From the NCBI RefSeq assembly GCF_023611925.1, contig NZ_CP091456.1:1592001-1656000 (forward strand): DNA of 64,000 nucleotides. Reading direction: 5' to 3'. Below, in pieces: positions 16,381 to 24,413 of the stretch (positions are counted from its first letter, which is position 1; every line of letters starts with the position of its first letter). The DNA is from Avibacterium sp. 20-132. Its GTDB lineage: Bacteria > Pseudomonadota > Gammaproteobacteria > Enterobacterales > Pasteurellaceae. A model generated the notes under the pieces. That model saw only the letters and a list, made by a program, of their open reading frames with translations. It did not search any database and was not told where the DNA came from. A program made the position numbers and the translations under genes.

Positions 16381-16460
16381 ACCATACGCATAGCGTATGG
16401 TTTTTATAGCCAGCCTTTGGCTGGCTATAATAAGATAGCCGCCGGTGGCGGCTTTTTTTA
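16381..16460. repeat. Three consecutive perfect hairpins, the last followed by T7
   Basis: ACCATACGC/GCGTATGGT (16381-16401), ATAGCCAGCC/GGCTGGCTAT (16406-16428) and AGCCGCC/GGCGGCT (16437-16453), each with a 3-base loop. The last runs into a T tract and would terminate plus-strand transcription just before the cas promoter. They probably include the tnpA-proximal end of the IS-like element, but three in a row is more than such an end needs. Confidence 0.55.
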
Positions 16461-16533
16461 TGTCTATTATTTGCCTTTCAATTGCATCATTTTATGTTAG
16501 TTTTATCCTAAACTTAGGTATTTTCTAAAACAA

Positions 16534-16549
16534 TGTGAAATGTATCACA
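16534..16549 (+). promoter_or_regulatory. CRP (cAMP receptor protein) site upstream of cas3
   Basis: TGTGA-AATGTA-TCACA is an exact match to the TGTGA-N6-TCACA consensus. Its centre (16541.5) lies about 60 bases upstream of the start site predicted from the -10 at 16589-16594, close to the class I activation position (-61.5). I infer that cAMP-CRP activates the cas operon. Confidence 0.7.
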
Positions 16550-16566
16550 TAATTTAGTTTTACTGA

Positions 16567-16594
16567 TTGGAAGATAAGGATTTTTTTATATACT
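16567..16594 (+). promoter_or_regulatory. Predicted cas operon promoter
   Basis: A -35-like TTGGAA (16567-16572) and -10 TATACT (16589-16594) with 16 bases between them, about 38 bases before the cas3 ATG. The weak -35 fits an activator-dependent promoter, in line with the CRP site just upstream. Confidence 0.5.
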
Positions 16595-16631
16595 ACTGTC
16601 TAATGATTAACCTTTTACAGCAGTAGAGCTT

Positions 16632-18851
16632 ATGGTTTTTTTCGCACATTCAACAGAAGATCCGACAGAGAAAGATTGGCAGTTGTTAAGTGATCATTTG
16701 ATCAATGTTGCGAAAATGGCAGCTGATTTTGCGCAATATTTTGGCGCTCAAGAGATTGCATATCATATGGGATTGCTACACGATTTTGGTAAGTATAGTG
16801 AGCCATATCAAGCGCGTTTGCGTGGTGGGCCGCGGGTTGATCATTCAACTGCAGGGGCAAAATTAGCCATAGAAAAATACCCTCAACTCGGTTGGCTGAT
16901 GGCATTTTGTATTGCAGGGCATCACGCTGGGTTAGCGAATGGTTCGCGAGAAGGGGAGCTAACAACCTTAGCTCAGCGCTTAGAAAATATCATTCCTGCT
17001 TTAGATAAAGCTTGGCAAGATGAAATTCCGTTAGCCGATAAACTTTCTTTTCCTGCTATCACACCATCAAAAACAGAGCAATTTTTCTCTTTGTCTTTTT
17101 TTACCCGAATGCTTTATTCTTGTTTGGTCGATGCGGATTTTTTAGAAACAGAAGCTTTTTATGCCAAAGGGCAAAATGTTTCCGTTGAGCGGGGTAATTA
17201 TCCGGATCTTATTACCTTACAGCATCATTTCAATCAATTTATTCAGTCAAAATTTAGACAATCTTCAGCTAATCAGAAAGCTTCTTCGCTGAATCAACTG
17301 CGTAGTCAGATTTTTGATTATGCGGTACAGCAAGCCGTACTACCACCTGGACTTTTTACTTTAACCGTGCCAACTGGTGGTGGAAAGACTTTTACCTCAA
17401 TGGCATTTGCTCTTGAGCACGCTAAGATTCACCAACTTCGCCGTATTATTTATGTGATTCCTTTTACGAGTATTATTGAGCAAAATGCTGCACAATTTCG
17501 CCAAGCATTTGGCGAGCTTGGTGAGAAAGCGGTGTTAGAGCATCATAGTACCTTTGATGATGGAAAATTGGCGGATAAAAATAGCAAAGATAAATTGCGC
17601 TTAGCTTCTGAAAATTGGGATATGCCTGTTGTGGTAACCACAGCGGTGCAATTTTTTGAATCTTTATTTGCAAATCGTTCATCTCGTTGCCGTAAGTTAC
17701 ATAATATTACGGGAAGTGTGATTATTTTAGATGAAGCACAAATGTTACCGCTCAATTTATTACGTCCGATTATGGCAGCCATTGATGAACTTGCGCGTAA
17801 TTATCGCTGTTCGGTGGTAATGTGTACCGCGACTCAACCTGCGATTCATCAGCAACACGGTTTCTATAAAGGATTTGAGTATTTACGCGAAATTGCGCCA
17901 AATCCTGAACAATTATTTGAACGATTGGCACGTACCACTGTACAGCATATTGGTGAGCAAAAAGATGAGTCTGTACTCAATTATTTAACTGAAAATCCAC
18001 AAATTCTGATTATTGTCAATAATCGCAAGCACACGCAGCATTTGTATCATTTAGCGAAATCCTTGGAGGGATGTTTTCATCTTTCCACCTTGATGTGTGC
18101 TAAACACCGTACGCAAATACTTGATGAGATTCGTCATTGCTTGAAAGAAGGCAAATCTTGTCGGGTGATTTCAACATCCTTAATAGAGGCGGGTGTGGAT
18201 GTCGATTTCCCGCTGGTAATGCGTGCGGAAGCAGGCTTAGATTCTGTTGCTCAAGCCGCAGGACGTTGTAATCGTGAGGGAAAACGGGCGCAGAGCGAAA
18301 GTTTAGTCTTTATTTTTAAGCCAGAAGAGCAGTGGAAGCCACCAGCGGAGTTAAACGTACTTTCGGCCTGTATGCGTTCAGTTGTACGCTCGCATCAATC
18401 CGATTTACTGGCACCAGATGCTATTTTAAATTATTTCAAGCAGGTTTATGCTTCAAAGGGGAGTGAACTAGATAAAGCAGGCATTTTAGCAGATTGCCAT
18501 AATGCAAGGCTAAATTTCCCTTTTGAAACCATGGCGAAAAAATTTCAAATGATTCAAAGCCATCTTGTGCCTTTGATTATTCCTTTTAATGAAGAGGCCG
18601 AAAAACTTATCGATAGCCTGCAAAATGCCGAACAAATTGGGGGAATTTTACGCAAGTTGCAACCCTATACGATCCAAATTTCTGAGAAAATTTTGACCGC
18701 ACTTTATCAGCGAGGCGTGGTTGATTTAATCAATAGAGAACGTTTTGGTGAACAGTTTTATTATCTGATTAATCAGGATTTATATAGCGAAGATTCTGGA
18801 TTAAATTGGGATACGCCAGAATTTATTGCTGCGGAAAATTGTGCTTGGTAA
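16632..18851 (+). CDS. cas3: Type I-C CRISPR-associated nuclease/helicase Cas3
   Basis: A 739-residue effector that degrades DNA bound by the Cascade complex. The N-terminal HD nuclease has HMGLLHDFGKYS (~residue 46) and AGHHAGL (~98). The superfamily 2 helicase has Walker A PTGGGKT (~250), the Walker B/DEAH-type motif LDEAQM (~370), CTATQP (~400), and C-terminal motifs SLIEAGVDVDFP and QAAGRCNREG (~520-550). The HD and helicase domains are fused in one chain, as is usual. It is the first gene of the cas operon, behind a CRP site. An uptake sequence core lies inside at 18696-18704. Confidence 0.95.
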   Translation: MVFFAHSTEDPTEKDWQLLSDHLINVAKMAADFAQYFGAQEIAYHMGLLHDFGKYSEPYQARLRGGPRVDHSTAGAKLAIEKYPQLGWLMAFCIAGHHAGLANGSREGELTTLAQRLENIIPALDKAWQDEIPLADKLSFPAITPSKTEQFFSLSFFTRMLYSCLVDADFLETEAFYAKGQNVSVERGNYPDLITLQHHFNQFIQSKFRQSSANQKASSLNQLRSQIFDYAVQQAVLPPGLFTLTVPTGGGKTFTSMAFALEHAKIHQLRRIIYVIPFTSIIEQNAAQFRQAFGELGEKAVLEHHSTFDDGKLADKNSKDKLRLASENWDMPVVVTTAVQFFESLFANRSSRCRKLHNITGSVIILDEAQMLPLNLLRPIMAAIDELARNYRCSVVMCTATQPAIHQQHGFYKGFEYLREIAPNPEQLFERLARTTVQHIGEQKDESVLNYLTENPQILIIVNNRKHTQHLYHLAKSLEGCFHLSTLMCAKHRTQILDEIRHCLKEGKSCRVISTSLIEAGVDVDFPLVMRAEAGLDSVAQAAGRCNREGKRAQSESLVFIFKPEEQWKPPAELNVLSACMRSVVRSHQSDLLAPDAILNYFKQVYASKGSELDKAGILADCHNARLNFPFETMAKKFQMIQSHLVPLIIPFNEEAEKLIDSLQNAEQIGGILRKLQPYTIQISEKILTALYQRGVVDLINRERFGEQFYYLINQDLYSEDSGLNWDTPEFIAAENCAW

Positions 18852-18889
18852 GTTGTCATAGCATAACCATAGAATAAATGGAGTAGTGA

Positions 18890-19567
18890 ATGAAGAATAA
18901 AGTGAGATTACATATTTGGGGCGACTATGCCTGTTTCACCCGCCCAGAAATGAAGGTGGAACGGGTCTCTTATGACGTGATAACCCCTTCAGCTGCGCGG
19001 GGGATATTATCAGCGATCCATTGGAAGCCCGCAATAAATTGGGTAATAGATAAGATCTATGTGCTGAAGCCTATCCAGTTTGAATCTATTCGCAGAAATG
19101 AATTAGGGAGTAAGCTGCCAGCCACTAAAGTAAGTGGGGCAATGAAACGTAAAAGTGTTGAAGGACTTTATACTATTATTGAAGAAGATCGTCAACAACG
19201 TGCTGCTACCGTATTAAAAAATGTCGCTTATGTTATTGAAGCCCATATTGTAATGACGGATAAAGCGGGTGAAAGTGATAATTTAACCAAGCATTTAGAA
19301 ATGTTTAAACGTCGTGCGATGAAAGGGCAATGCTTCCAACAACCTTGTATGGGAGTGAGGGAGTTTCCAGCTGAATTTGCCTTTATTGATGAAGGTGAAT
19401 CGTTACCTGAATGTTTATTAGATGAAAACGATCGTCAGCGTGATTTAGGCTGGATGTTGCACGATATTGATTTTCAGAATGAAAATACACCGCACTTTTT
19501 TAGAGCCAAAATGCAAGATGGCATTATTACGGTGCCACCTTTTATGGCTGAGGAGGTGGTATCGTGA
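18890..19567 (+). CDS. cas5c: Cas5c (Cas5d), crRNA-processing Cascade subunit
   Basis: A 225-residue RAMP protein. In type I-C it replaces Cas6: it cuts the pre-crRNA and caps the 5' handle. The N-terminus KVRLHIWGDYACFTRPEMKV and the following VSYDVITPSAARGILSAIHW match the Cas5 fold, with the Gly-rich region near the end of the core (GVREFPAEF). The last four bases overlap the start of cas8c (GTGA), indicating coupled translation. An uptake core lies at 19489-19497. Confidence 0.92.
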   Translation: MKNKVRLHIWGDYACFTRPEMKVERVSYDVITPSAARGILSAIHWKPAINWVIDKIYVLKPIQFESIRRNELGSKLPATKVSGAMKRKSVEGLYTIIEEDRQQRAATVLKNVAYVIEAHIVMTDKAGESDNLTKHLEMFKRRAMKGQCFQQPCMGVREFPAEFAFIDEGESLPECLLDENDRQRDLGWMLHDIDFQNENTPHFFRAKMQDGIITVPPFMAEEVVS

Positions 19568-21366
19568 TTTTATTATCGCTTGTTCGTTATTATCATCGTT
19601 TATCTTCACAAAAGGATCGTGATACAGGTGAACCTAAAGTCCCTTCTTATGGATTCAGTGAAGAAAAAATTGGATATATCTTAGTATTAAATTCAAAGGG
19701 AGAGCTGGTTGATGTTATTCCTAATTTTACTGATGACAAAAAGTCAAGGGTGAAGTTAATCAATGTTCCCCAAGCAGTGAAACGAACTTCTGGGATAAAA
19801 CCGAACTTTTTATGGGATAAAACAGCTTATGTACTTGGGGTGGAAGCAAATCAGGATAAAGATACTGCGAAAGTGCAGCCTGCGTTACTTTCGCGCCATA
19901 CTTTCGATGCGTTCAAACAATTTCATTTAGAGACATTGGCTGATACTCAAGATAAAGGCTTGCAAGCCTTGGTGAAATTCTTAACAACTTGGGATCCTGA
20001 AAAATTTGCAGACTCTCTTTGTCCTATTGAAATACTAGATGCTAACGTTGTATTTAAGTTGGATGGTGAAAATGAATATATTCATCAAACTGTTGAAGCA
20101 CAAAATTTATGGACAGGTTTATTATCCCAGAATGAAAAGGCAGAAGGAATTTGCTTAATTACGGGTGAAAAAGCACCTATTGCACGTTTGCATCCTTCAA
20201 TTAAAGGCGTTCAAGGTGGACAAGCTGCGGGCGGTTCAATTATTTCCTTCAATAAAGATGCCTTTACTTCTTTTAATAAGGATCAAGGTGATAATGCACC
20301 TGTTTCAGAACAAGCAGCGTTTGCTTATACCACAGCGTTAAATTATTTATTACGCAATAAAAATCATCATTTAATGATCGGCGATACAAGTACCGTTTTT
20401 TGGGCAGAAGCAGAAGATGTTGAACAAGCGGAGCTGGCGGAACAATTTTTTGCAGGTTTTTTGACACCGCCTGATGATGAGCAAGAGAATAGCCCTATTT
20501 TTGATATGCTAGAAAAAATGAGTAAAGGCAGACCTTTGCAAGAGATTAATCCAGGAATAGCGCCGAGTACCCGTTTTTTCATTTTAGGTTTAGCGCCCAA
20601 TGCCTCAAGAATTTCTATTCGTTTTTGGTTGGAAACCAGTTTTGGTGAGCTAGCCAATAACTTAGCGATGCATTGGCAGGATCTTGCGCTTAATCCTCGC
20701 CCTTGGAAAACGCCACCTTCTATTTGGCGTTTATTATTGCAAACAACGCCATTGGATCGCGTTGGCAAAGGCAAATCTGAGAATATTTCCCCAGTACTCG
20801 CAGGGGAGCTGGCTCGAGCTATTTTTACTGATAGTCTCTATCCGATGAATTTATTATCTCAATTACTGATGCGATTTAGAGCGGATGGACAAATAACAGG
20901 ATTAAGAATTGCAATGGTTAAAGCCGTACTTCAGCGGCGATTTAGAAAAGGTTTGATAAAACAAGGAGTTCCTATGGAATTAGATGAAAATACGGATCAT
21001 ACAGCTTATCTTCTTGGGCGATTGTTTGCGTTGTTAGAACGCGTTCAATACCAAGCGTTGGGTGATCTCAATGCAAATATTGTCGATCGTTATTATGCCT
21101 CGGCATCTACTGTGCCGTATTCAGTTTTCCCACGTCTTCTGAAAGGGGCTCAGCATCATTTTTCTCGCTTAAAGAAAGACAAAGTGGGGATGGCGATTAA
21201 TTTAAGTAAGGAGCTTGCCGCAATTTTAGCAAAATTACCAACCGTTTTCCCGCGTCATTTGAATATTGAGGAACAAGGACGCTTTGCATTAGGCTATTAT
21301 CAAGAAAAAGAACGTTATTTCAGCAAAAAAGTCAATGCTGATGAAACCGAATCAATCAAGGAGTAA
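19564..21366 (+). CDS. cas8c: Cas8c (Csd1), large subunit of type I-C Cascade
   Basis: A 600-residue large subunit that recognises the PAM and contacts Cas3. It starts at a GTG overlapping the cas5c stop. It carries the Csd1 hallmarks: an early YHRLSSQKD and GYILVLNSKG, CLITGEKAPIARLHPSIKGV near residue 200, and a C-terminal helical part (AYLLGRLFALLERVQ, FALGYY near the end). In I-C systems an internal start can yield Cas11c from the C-terminal part. The ATG at Met-471 (PMELDENTDHT, about 20974), preceded by AAGGAG, is a good candidate for such a start. Confidence 0.93.
   Translation: MILLSLVRYYHRLSSQKDRDTGEPKVPSYGFSEEKIGYILVLNSKGELVDVIPNFTDDKKSRVKLINVPQAVKRTSGIKPNFLWDKTAYVLGVEANQDKDTAKVQPALLSRHTFDAFKQFHLETLADTQDKGLQALVKFLTTWDPEKFADSLCPIEILDANVVFKLDGENEYIHQTVEAQNLWTGLLSQNEKAEGICLITGEKAPIARLHPSIKGVQGGQAAGGSIISFNKDAFTSFNKDQGDNAPVSEQAAFAYTTALNYLLRNKNHHLMIGDTSTVFWAEAEDVEQAELAEQFFAGFLTPPDDEQENSPIFDMLEKMSKGRPLQEINPGIAPSTRFFILGLAPNASRISIRFWLETSFGELANNLAMHWQDLALNPRPWKTPPSIWRLLLQTTPLDRVGKGKSENISPVLAGELARAIFTDSLYPMNLLSQLLMRFRADGQITGLRIAMVKAVLQRRFRKGLIKQGVPMELDENTDHTAYLLGRLFALLERVQYQALGDLNANIVDRYYASASTVPYSVFPRLLKGAQHHFSRLKKDKVGMAINLSKELAAILAKLPTVFPRHLNIEEQGRFALGYYQEKERYFSKKVNADETESIKE
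20974..21366 (+). CDS. Possible internal Cas11c small subunit
   Basis: In type I-C systems the small Cascade subunit is translated from an internal start within cas8c. Here the ATG at 20974 (MELDENTDHT) has AAGGAG a few bases upstream and opens a ~130-residue helical product in the cas8c frame. The size agrees with known Cas11c proteins. Assigned from this knowledge plus the visible ribosome-binding site; no direct evidence of use. Confidence 0.5.
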   Translation: MELDENTDHTAYLLGRLFALLERVQYQALGDLNANIVDRYYASASTVPYSVFPRLLKGAQHHFSRLKKDKVGMAINLSKELAAILAKLPTVFPRHLNIEEQGRFALGYYQEKERYFSKKVNADETESIKE

Positions 21367-21369
21367 AAA

Positions 21370-22233
21370 ATGACTATCCAGAATCGTTATGAATTTGTAT
21401 ATTTTTTTGATGTTACTAACGGGAATCCAAATGGTGATCCTGATGCAGGAAATTTACCGCGTATGGATCCTGAAACCAGCAAAGGCTTGGTTACAGATGT
21501 TTGTTTAAAACGTAAGATCCGTAATTTTATTGAATTATGCTATGAAAATGAGCCAGGCTACGAGATTTATGTGAAAGAAAAAAGCGTGTTGAATTTACAA
21601 AATAAACGTGCCTATGAAGCTTTATCCATCAAGCCTGAAGCGAAAAAACTACCGAAAGATGAAGCCAAAGCACGCGAAATTACCGCATGGATGTGCAAAA
21701 ATTTCTTTGATGTTCGTAGTTTTGGTGCAGTAATGACGACAGAAGTTAATAGCGGTCAAGTTCGTGGCCCAGTGCAATTTGCCTTTGCACAATCAATCGA
21801 TCCGATTGTTCCAGTGGAACTTTCTATTACGCGTATGGCTGTAACCAATGAGAAAGATCTTGAAAAAGAACGTACTATGGGGCGTAAAGCCATTGTTCCT
21901 TACGGACTTTATCGTGTTCACGGCTTTATTTCAGCAAAATTAGCAGAGAAAACGGGCTTTAGTGATGACGATTTACAGAAGTTATGGCAGGCTTTACAGC
22001 TAATGTTTGAACACGATCATTCTGCCGCGCGTGGTGAAATGGTGGCGCGCAAACTGGTGGTATTTAAACATCAAGACGCCTTAGGCAATCAACCAGCGCA
22101 TAAATTATTTGAGCGAGTCACCGTAGAACGTGTGAATGGTGATATGGCAATGCCTGCACAGTCATTTGATGATTACCGTATCTCAGTGAATACTGATGGG
22201 TTAACAGGCGTAACGGTTGAAGAATTAATTTAA
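21370..22233 (+). CDS. cas7c: Cas7c (Csd2), backbone subunit of type I-C Cascade
   Basis: A 287-residue RAMP protein that polymerises along the crRNA spacer. The start [19 protein letters not shown] is the Csd2/Csh2 signature. [20 protein letters not shown] (split around residue 120) and the ending [15 protein letters not shown] tail are also characteristic. It is separated by three bases from the cas8c stop and from cas4, so it is clearly one operon. Confidence 0.95.
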   Translation: MTIQNRYEFVYFFDVTNGNPNGDPDAGNLPRMDPETSKGLVTDVCLKRKIRNFIELCYENEPGYEIYVKEKSVLNLQNKRAYEALSIKPEAKKLPKDEAKAREITAWMCKNFFDVRSFGAVMTTEVNSGQVRGPVQFAFAQSIDPIVPVELSITRMAVTNEKDLEKERTMGRKAIVPYGLYRVHGFISAKLAEKTGFSDDDLQKLWQALQLMFEHDHSAARGEMVARKLVVFKHQDALGNQPAHKLFERVTVERVNGDMAMPAQSFDDYRISVNTDGLTGVTVEELI

Positions 22234-22236
22234 CCA

Positions 22237-22848
22237 ATGTATATCGTTTCCCTTTCGGCATTACAGCATTATGCATTCTGCCCACGCCAATGTGCGTTAA
22301 TCCATAACGAGCAAGCGTGGGAAGAAAACTTGCTTACGGCACAAGGAAGAACCTTGCACGAGCGTGTCGATTCAGGCGAGCCTGAAAGCCGTAAGGGAAT
22401 TCGTTTTGAGCGAACCGTACATGTTTGTGCGCAACAGCTTGGATTAACGGGAATTTTGGATCTCGTAGAGCAAGATCTTAGCTCAGGTCAATTAAAGCCT
22501 ATAGAGTATAAACGTGGCAAACCTAAACTTGAACCTATTGATGAAATTCAACTTTGCGCTCAAGCATTATGTTTAGAAGAAATGACAGGGCAGTCTATTA
22601 CGGAAGGGGCGATATGGTATTTACAAACGCGACATCGTTTACCTGTTCTGTTTTCAGCTGAATTAAGAAACAGAACATTAGATACCATTGCGAATGTACA
22701 AGCATTGTTAGAAAGCGGCATAACGCCTGCACCACAATATGGGAAACACTGTAAGGCTTGTTCCTTAATTGAGCTTTGCCAGCCTGCATTATTGGAAAAA
22801 GATAAATCGCAATCTTATATCAAAAGGTTGTTTGATGAGAAAGAATAA
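22237..22848 (+). CDS. cas4: Cas4, adaptation exonuclease
   Basis: A 203-residue RecB-type nuclease with a [4Fe-4S] cluster. It trims prespacers and selects the PAM end with Cas1-Cas2. Visible features are an N-terminal LQHYAFCPRQCALIH, nuclease core residues in TGILDLVEQD and KPIEYKRGKPK (~residues 75-95), QLCAQALCLEEM, and the C-terminal Cys triplet KHCKACSLIELC. Together with the first Cys this supplies the four cluster ligands. Confidence 0.94.
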   Translation: MYIVSLSALQHYAFCPRQCALIHNEQAWEENLLTAQGRTLHERVDSGEPESRKGIRFERTVHVCAQQLGLTGILDLVEQDLSSGQLKPIEYKRGKPKLEPIDEIQLCAQALCLEEMTGQSITEGAIWYLQTRHRLPVLFSAELRNRTLDTIANVQALLESGITPAPQYGKHCKACSLIELCQPALLEKDKSQSYIKRLFDEKE

Positions 22849-22907
22849 AAGCAAAGTGCGGTATAAAAATGATGAGTTTTTTAATCTTAATTAGGTGAAT
22901 TTTTACG

Positions 22908-23921
22908 ATGAAAAAACTACAAAATACCATTTATATCACGACACAAGGCAGTTATTTGCATAAAGAAAGAGAAACGCTTGTGATTGAACAAGAGCGTAAA
23001 AAAGTGGCACAGCTTCCTATTCATTCTATTGGACATATATTCTGTTTTGGTAATGTGTTGGTATCTCCATTTTTAATGGGATTTTGTGGCGAAAATAATG
23101 TAAATCTTGCCTTTTTCACTGAAAATGGACGCTATTTAGGGCGCTTACAAGGCCGACAAAGTGGCAATGTATTATTACGCCGAGCGCAATATCGATATTC
23201 CGCGGAAAAACCTACCACCATTGCACGTCATATTATCGCAGCTAAAATTCAATCATCTAAGCGCGTGTTGCAACGCCAGTTACGAAACTATGGTGAAAAT
23301 CAAGAAATTCAACAGGCTATTTATGGTTTAAATGCACGTTTAAGGGAGCTTAAGCAAGCTGACGGGTTGGAGACTATTCGTGGCATTGAGGGCGAAGCTG
23401 CATCTCGTTACTTTAGTGTTTTTCATCATTTATTGCGGGATAAGAGCGGTTTTGCTTTTCACGGACGTTCACGCCGTCCACCGCGTGATGAAGTGAATGC
23501 GTTGTTATCATTTTTATATAGTATTTTAGGTAAGGAAATTAGCGGTGCTTTGCAAGGTGTGGGGCTAGATCCGCAAATTGGCTTTTTACATGCTGATCGT
23601 CCAGGCAGAGATAGTTTAGCACAAGATATATTGGAAGAATTTCGTGCTTGGTGGGTGGATAGAACCGTATTAAGCCTAATTAACCGTGGGCAAATTAAAC
23701 CAAGTGATTTTGTAAAAGAAAGTAGTGGTGCAGTTAATTTGAAACCTGAAATGCGAAAAAGCCTATTCCAAGCTTGGCAAGCGAAGAAGCAAGAAAAAAT
23801 ACTCCACCCATTTTTGCAGGAAAATGTTGCAATAGGATTATTACCCCATATACAAGCAATGCTACTAGCACGGCATTTACGCGGTGATTTAGCGCAATAT
23901 CCCCCATTTTTAATGCGTTAG
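22908..23921 (+). CDS. cas1: Cas1 integrase (type I-C)
   Basis: A 337-residue spacer integrase. The N-terminal beta domain is followed by the helical catalytic domain. Metal ligands are visible as Glu in RGIEGEAASRYF (~residue 163), His in GFLHADRPGRDSLA (~227), and the following Asp/Glu in DILEEFRAWWVD. It is separated from cas4 by 59 bases that contain an uptake core, so this part may have an extra promoter, though none is obvious. Confidence 0.96.
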   Translation: MKKLQNTIYITTQGSYLHKERETLVIEQERKKVAQLPIHSIGHIFCFGNVLVSPFLMGFCGENNVNLAFFTENGRYLGRLQGRQSGNVLLRRAQYRYSAEKPTTIARHIIAAKIQSSKRVLQRQLRNYGENQEIQQAIYGLNARLRELKQADGLETIRGIEGEAASRYFSVFHHLLRDKSGFAFHGRSRRPPRDEVNALLSFLYSILGKEISGALQGVGLDPQIGFLHADRPGRDSLAQDILEEFRAWWVDRTVLSLINRGQIKPSDFVKESSGAVNLKPEMRKSLFQAWQAKKQEKILHPFLQENVAIGLLPHIQAMLLARHLRGDLAQYPPFLMR

Positions 23922-23930
23922 GATAACAAT

Positions 23931-24224
23931 ATGTTAATGCTGATTACTTATGATATTTCTCTTGATGATCCACAAGGTCAAGCGCGTTTGCGTCGTATTG
24001 CGAAACATTGTCTTGATTATGGTGTTCGCGTTCAATATTCTGTGTTTGAATGTGATATAGCTCCAGATCAATGGGTAGTATTAAAATCCAAACTATTGGA
24101 TACTTATAACCCTGAAACTGATAGTTTGCGCTTTTACCATTTAGGAAGTAAATGGCGCAGAAAAGTAGAGCATCATGGTGCAAAACCATCAATTGATATT
24201 TTCCAAGATACCATAATCTTATAA
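23931..24224 (+). CDS. cas2: Cas2, adaptation complex subunit
   Basis: A 97-residue ferredoxin-fold protein that dimerises between two Cas1 dimers during spacer integration. MLITYDIS with the conserved Asp and YGVRVQYSVFECDI are the family landmarks. It starts 9 bases behind cas1 and is the last cas gene before the leader. Confidence 0.95.
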   Translation: MLMLITYDISLDDPQGQARLRRIAKHCLDYGVRVQYSVFECDIAPDQWVVLKSKLLDTYNPETDSLRFYHLGSKWRRKVEHHGAKPSIDIFQDTIIL

Positions 24225-24413
24225 TCGCTAACTTCTTGTTCTCATCAAATCTCTGTTAGGTTAGCGATTCTCTATTGTTCTTTAAAAATTAAATAATTAA
24301 CGCTGAATTTTATTTGGCAATAACTATGCTATAATCCTCATCCCCATAGGAAAGACTTGTTAGCGAAATACTGAGGTTAATTCATTATTTTTGTTATATT
24401 TTTTCCCTATGCT
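24225..24413 (+). promoter_or_regulatory. CRISPR leader
   Basis: A 189-base AT-rich stretch between cas2 and the first repeat. It opens with an inverted repeat (AATCGCTAAC at 24223-24232, GTTAGCGATT at 24260-24269, 27-base loop) that could end the cas transcript. It then carries an extended -10 promoter at 24327-24335 and ends CCCTATGCT directly at repeat 1. Orientation (leader before repeats ending in ATTGAAAC) agrees with other I-C arrays. Confidence 0.8.
24327..24335 (+). promoter_or_regulatory. Extended -10 promoter for pre-crRNA
   Basis: TGC-TATAAT is an extended -10 (TGnTATAAT) with an exact -10 hexamer. The start would fall near 24342, about 70 bases before the first repeat. No good -35 is present at the proper distance, which extended -10 promoters tolerate. 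Confidence 0.6.

Larger units (their letters stand above)
15778..16453 (-). mobile_element. IS200/IS605-type element, probably inactive, ends approximate
   Basis: A single-gene element with a frameshifted TnpA gene, bounded by perfect hairpins at 15778-15801 on the 3' side and at 16381-16453 on the 5' side. No tnpB/RNA-guided nuclease gene accompanies it, as in IS200-type elements. The outer limits are my guess from the hairpins. Such elements do not make target duplications, so the ends cannot be confirmed by direct repeats. It sits between the exoprotein locus and the cas promoter. Confidence 0.5.
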
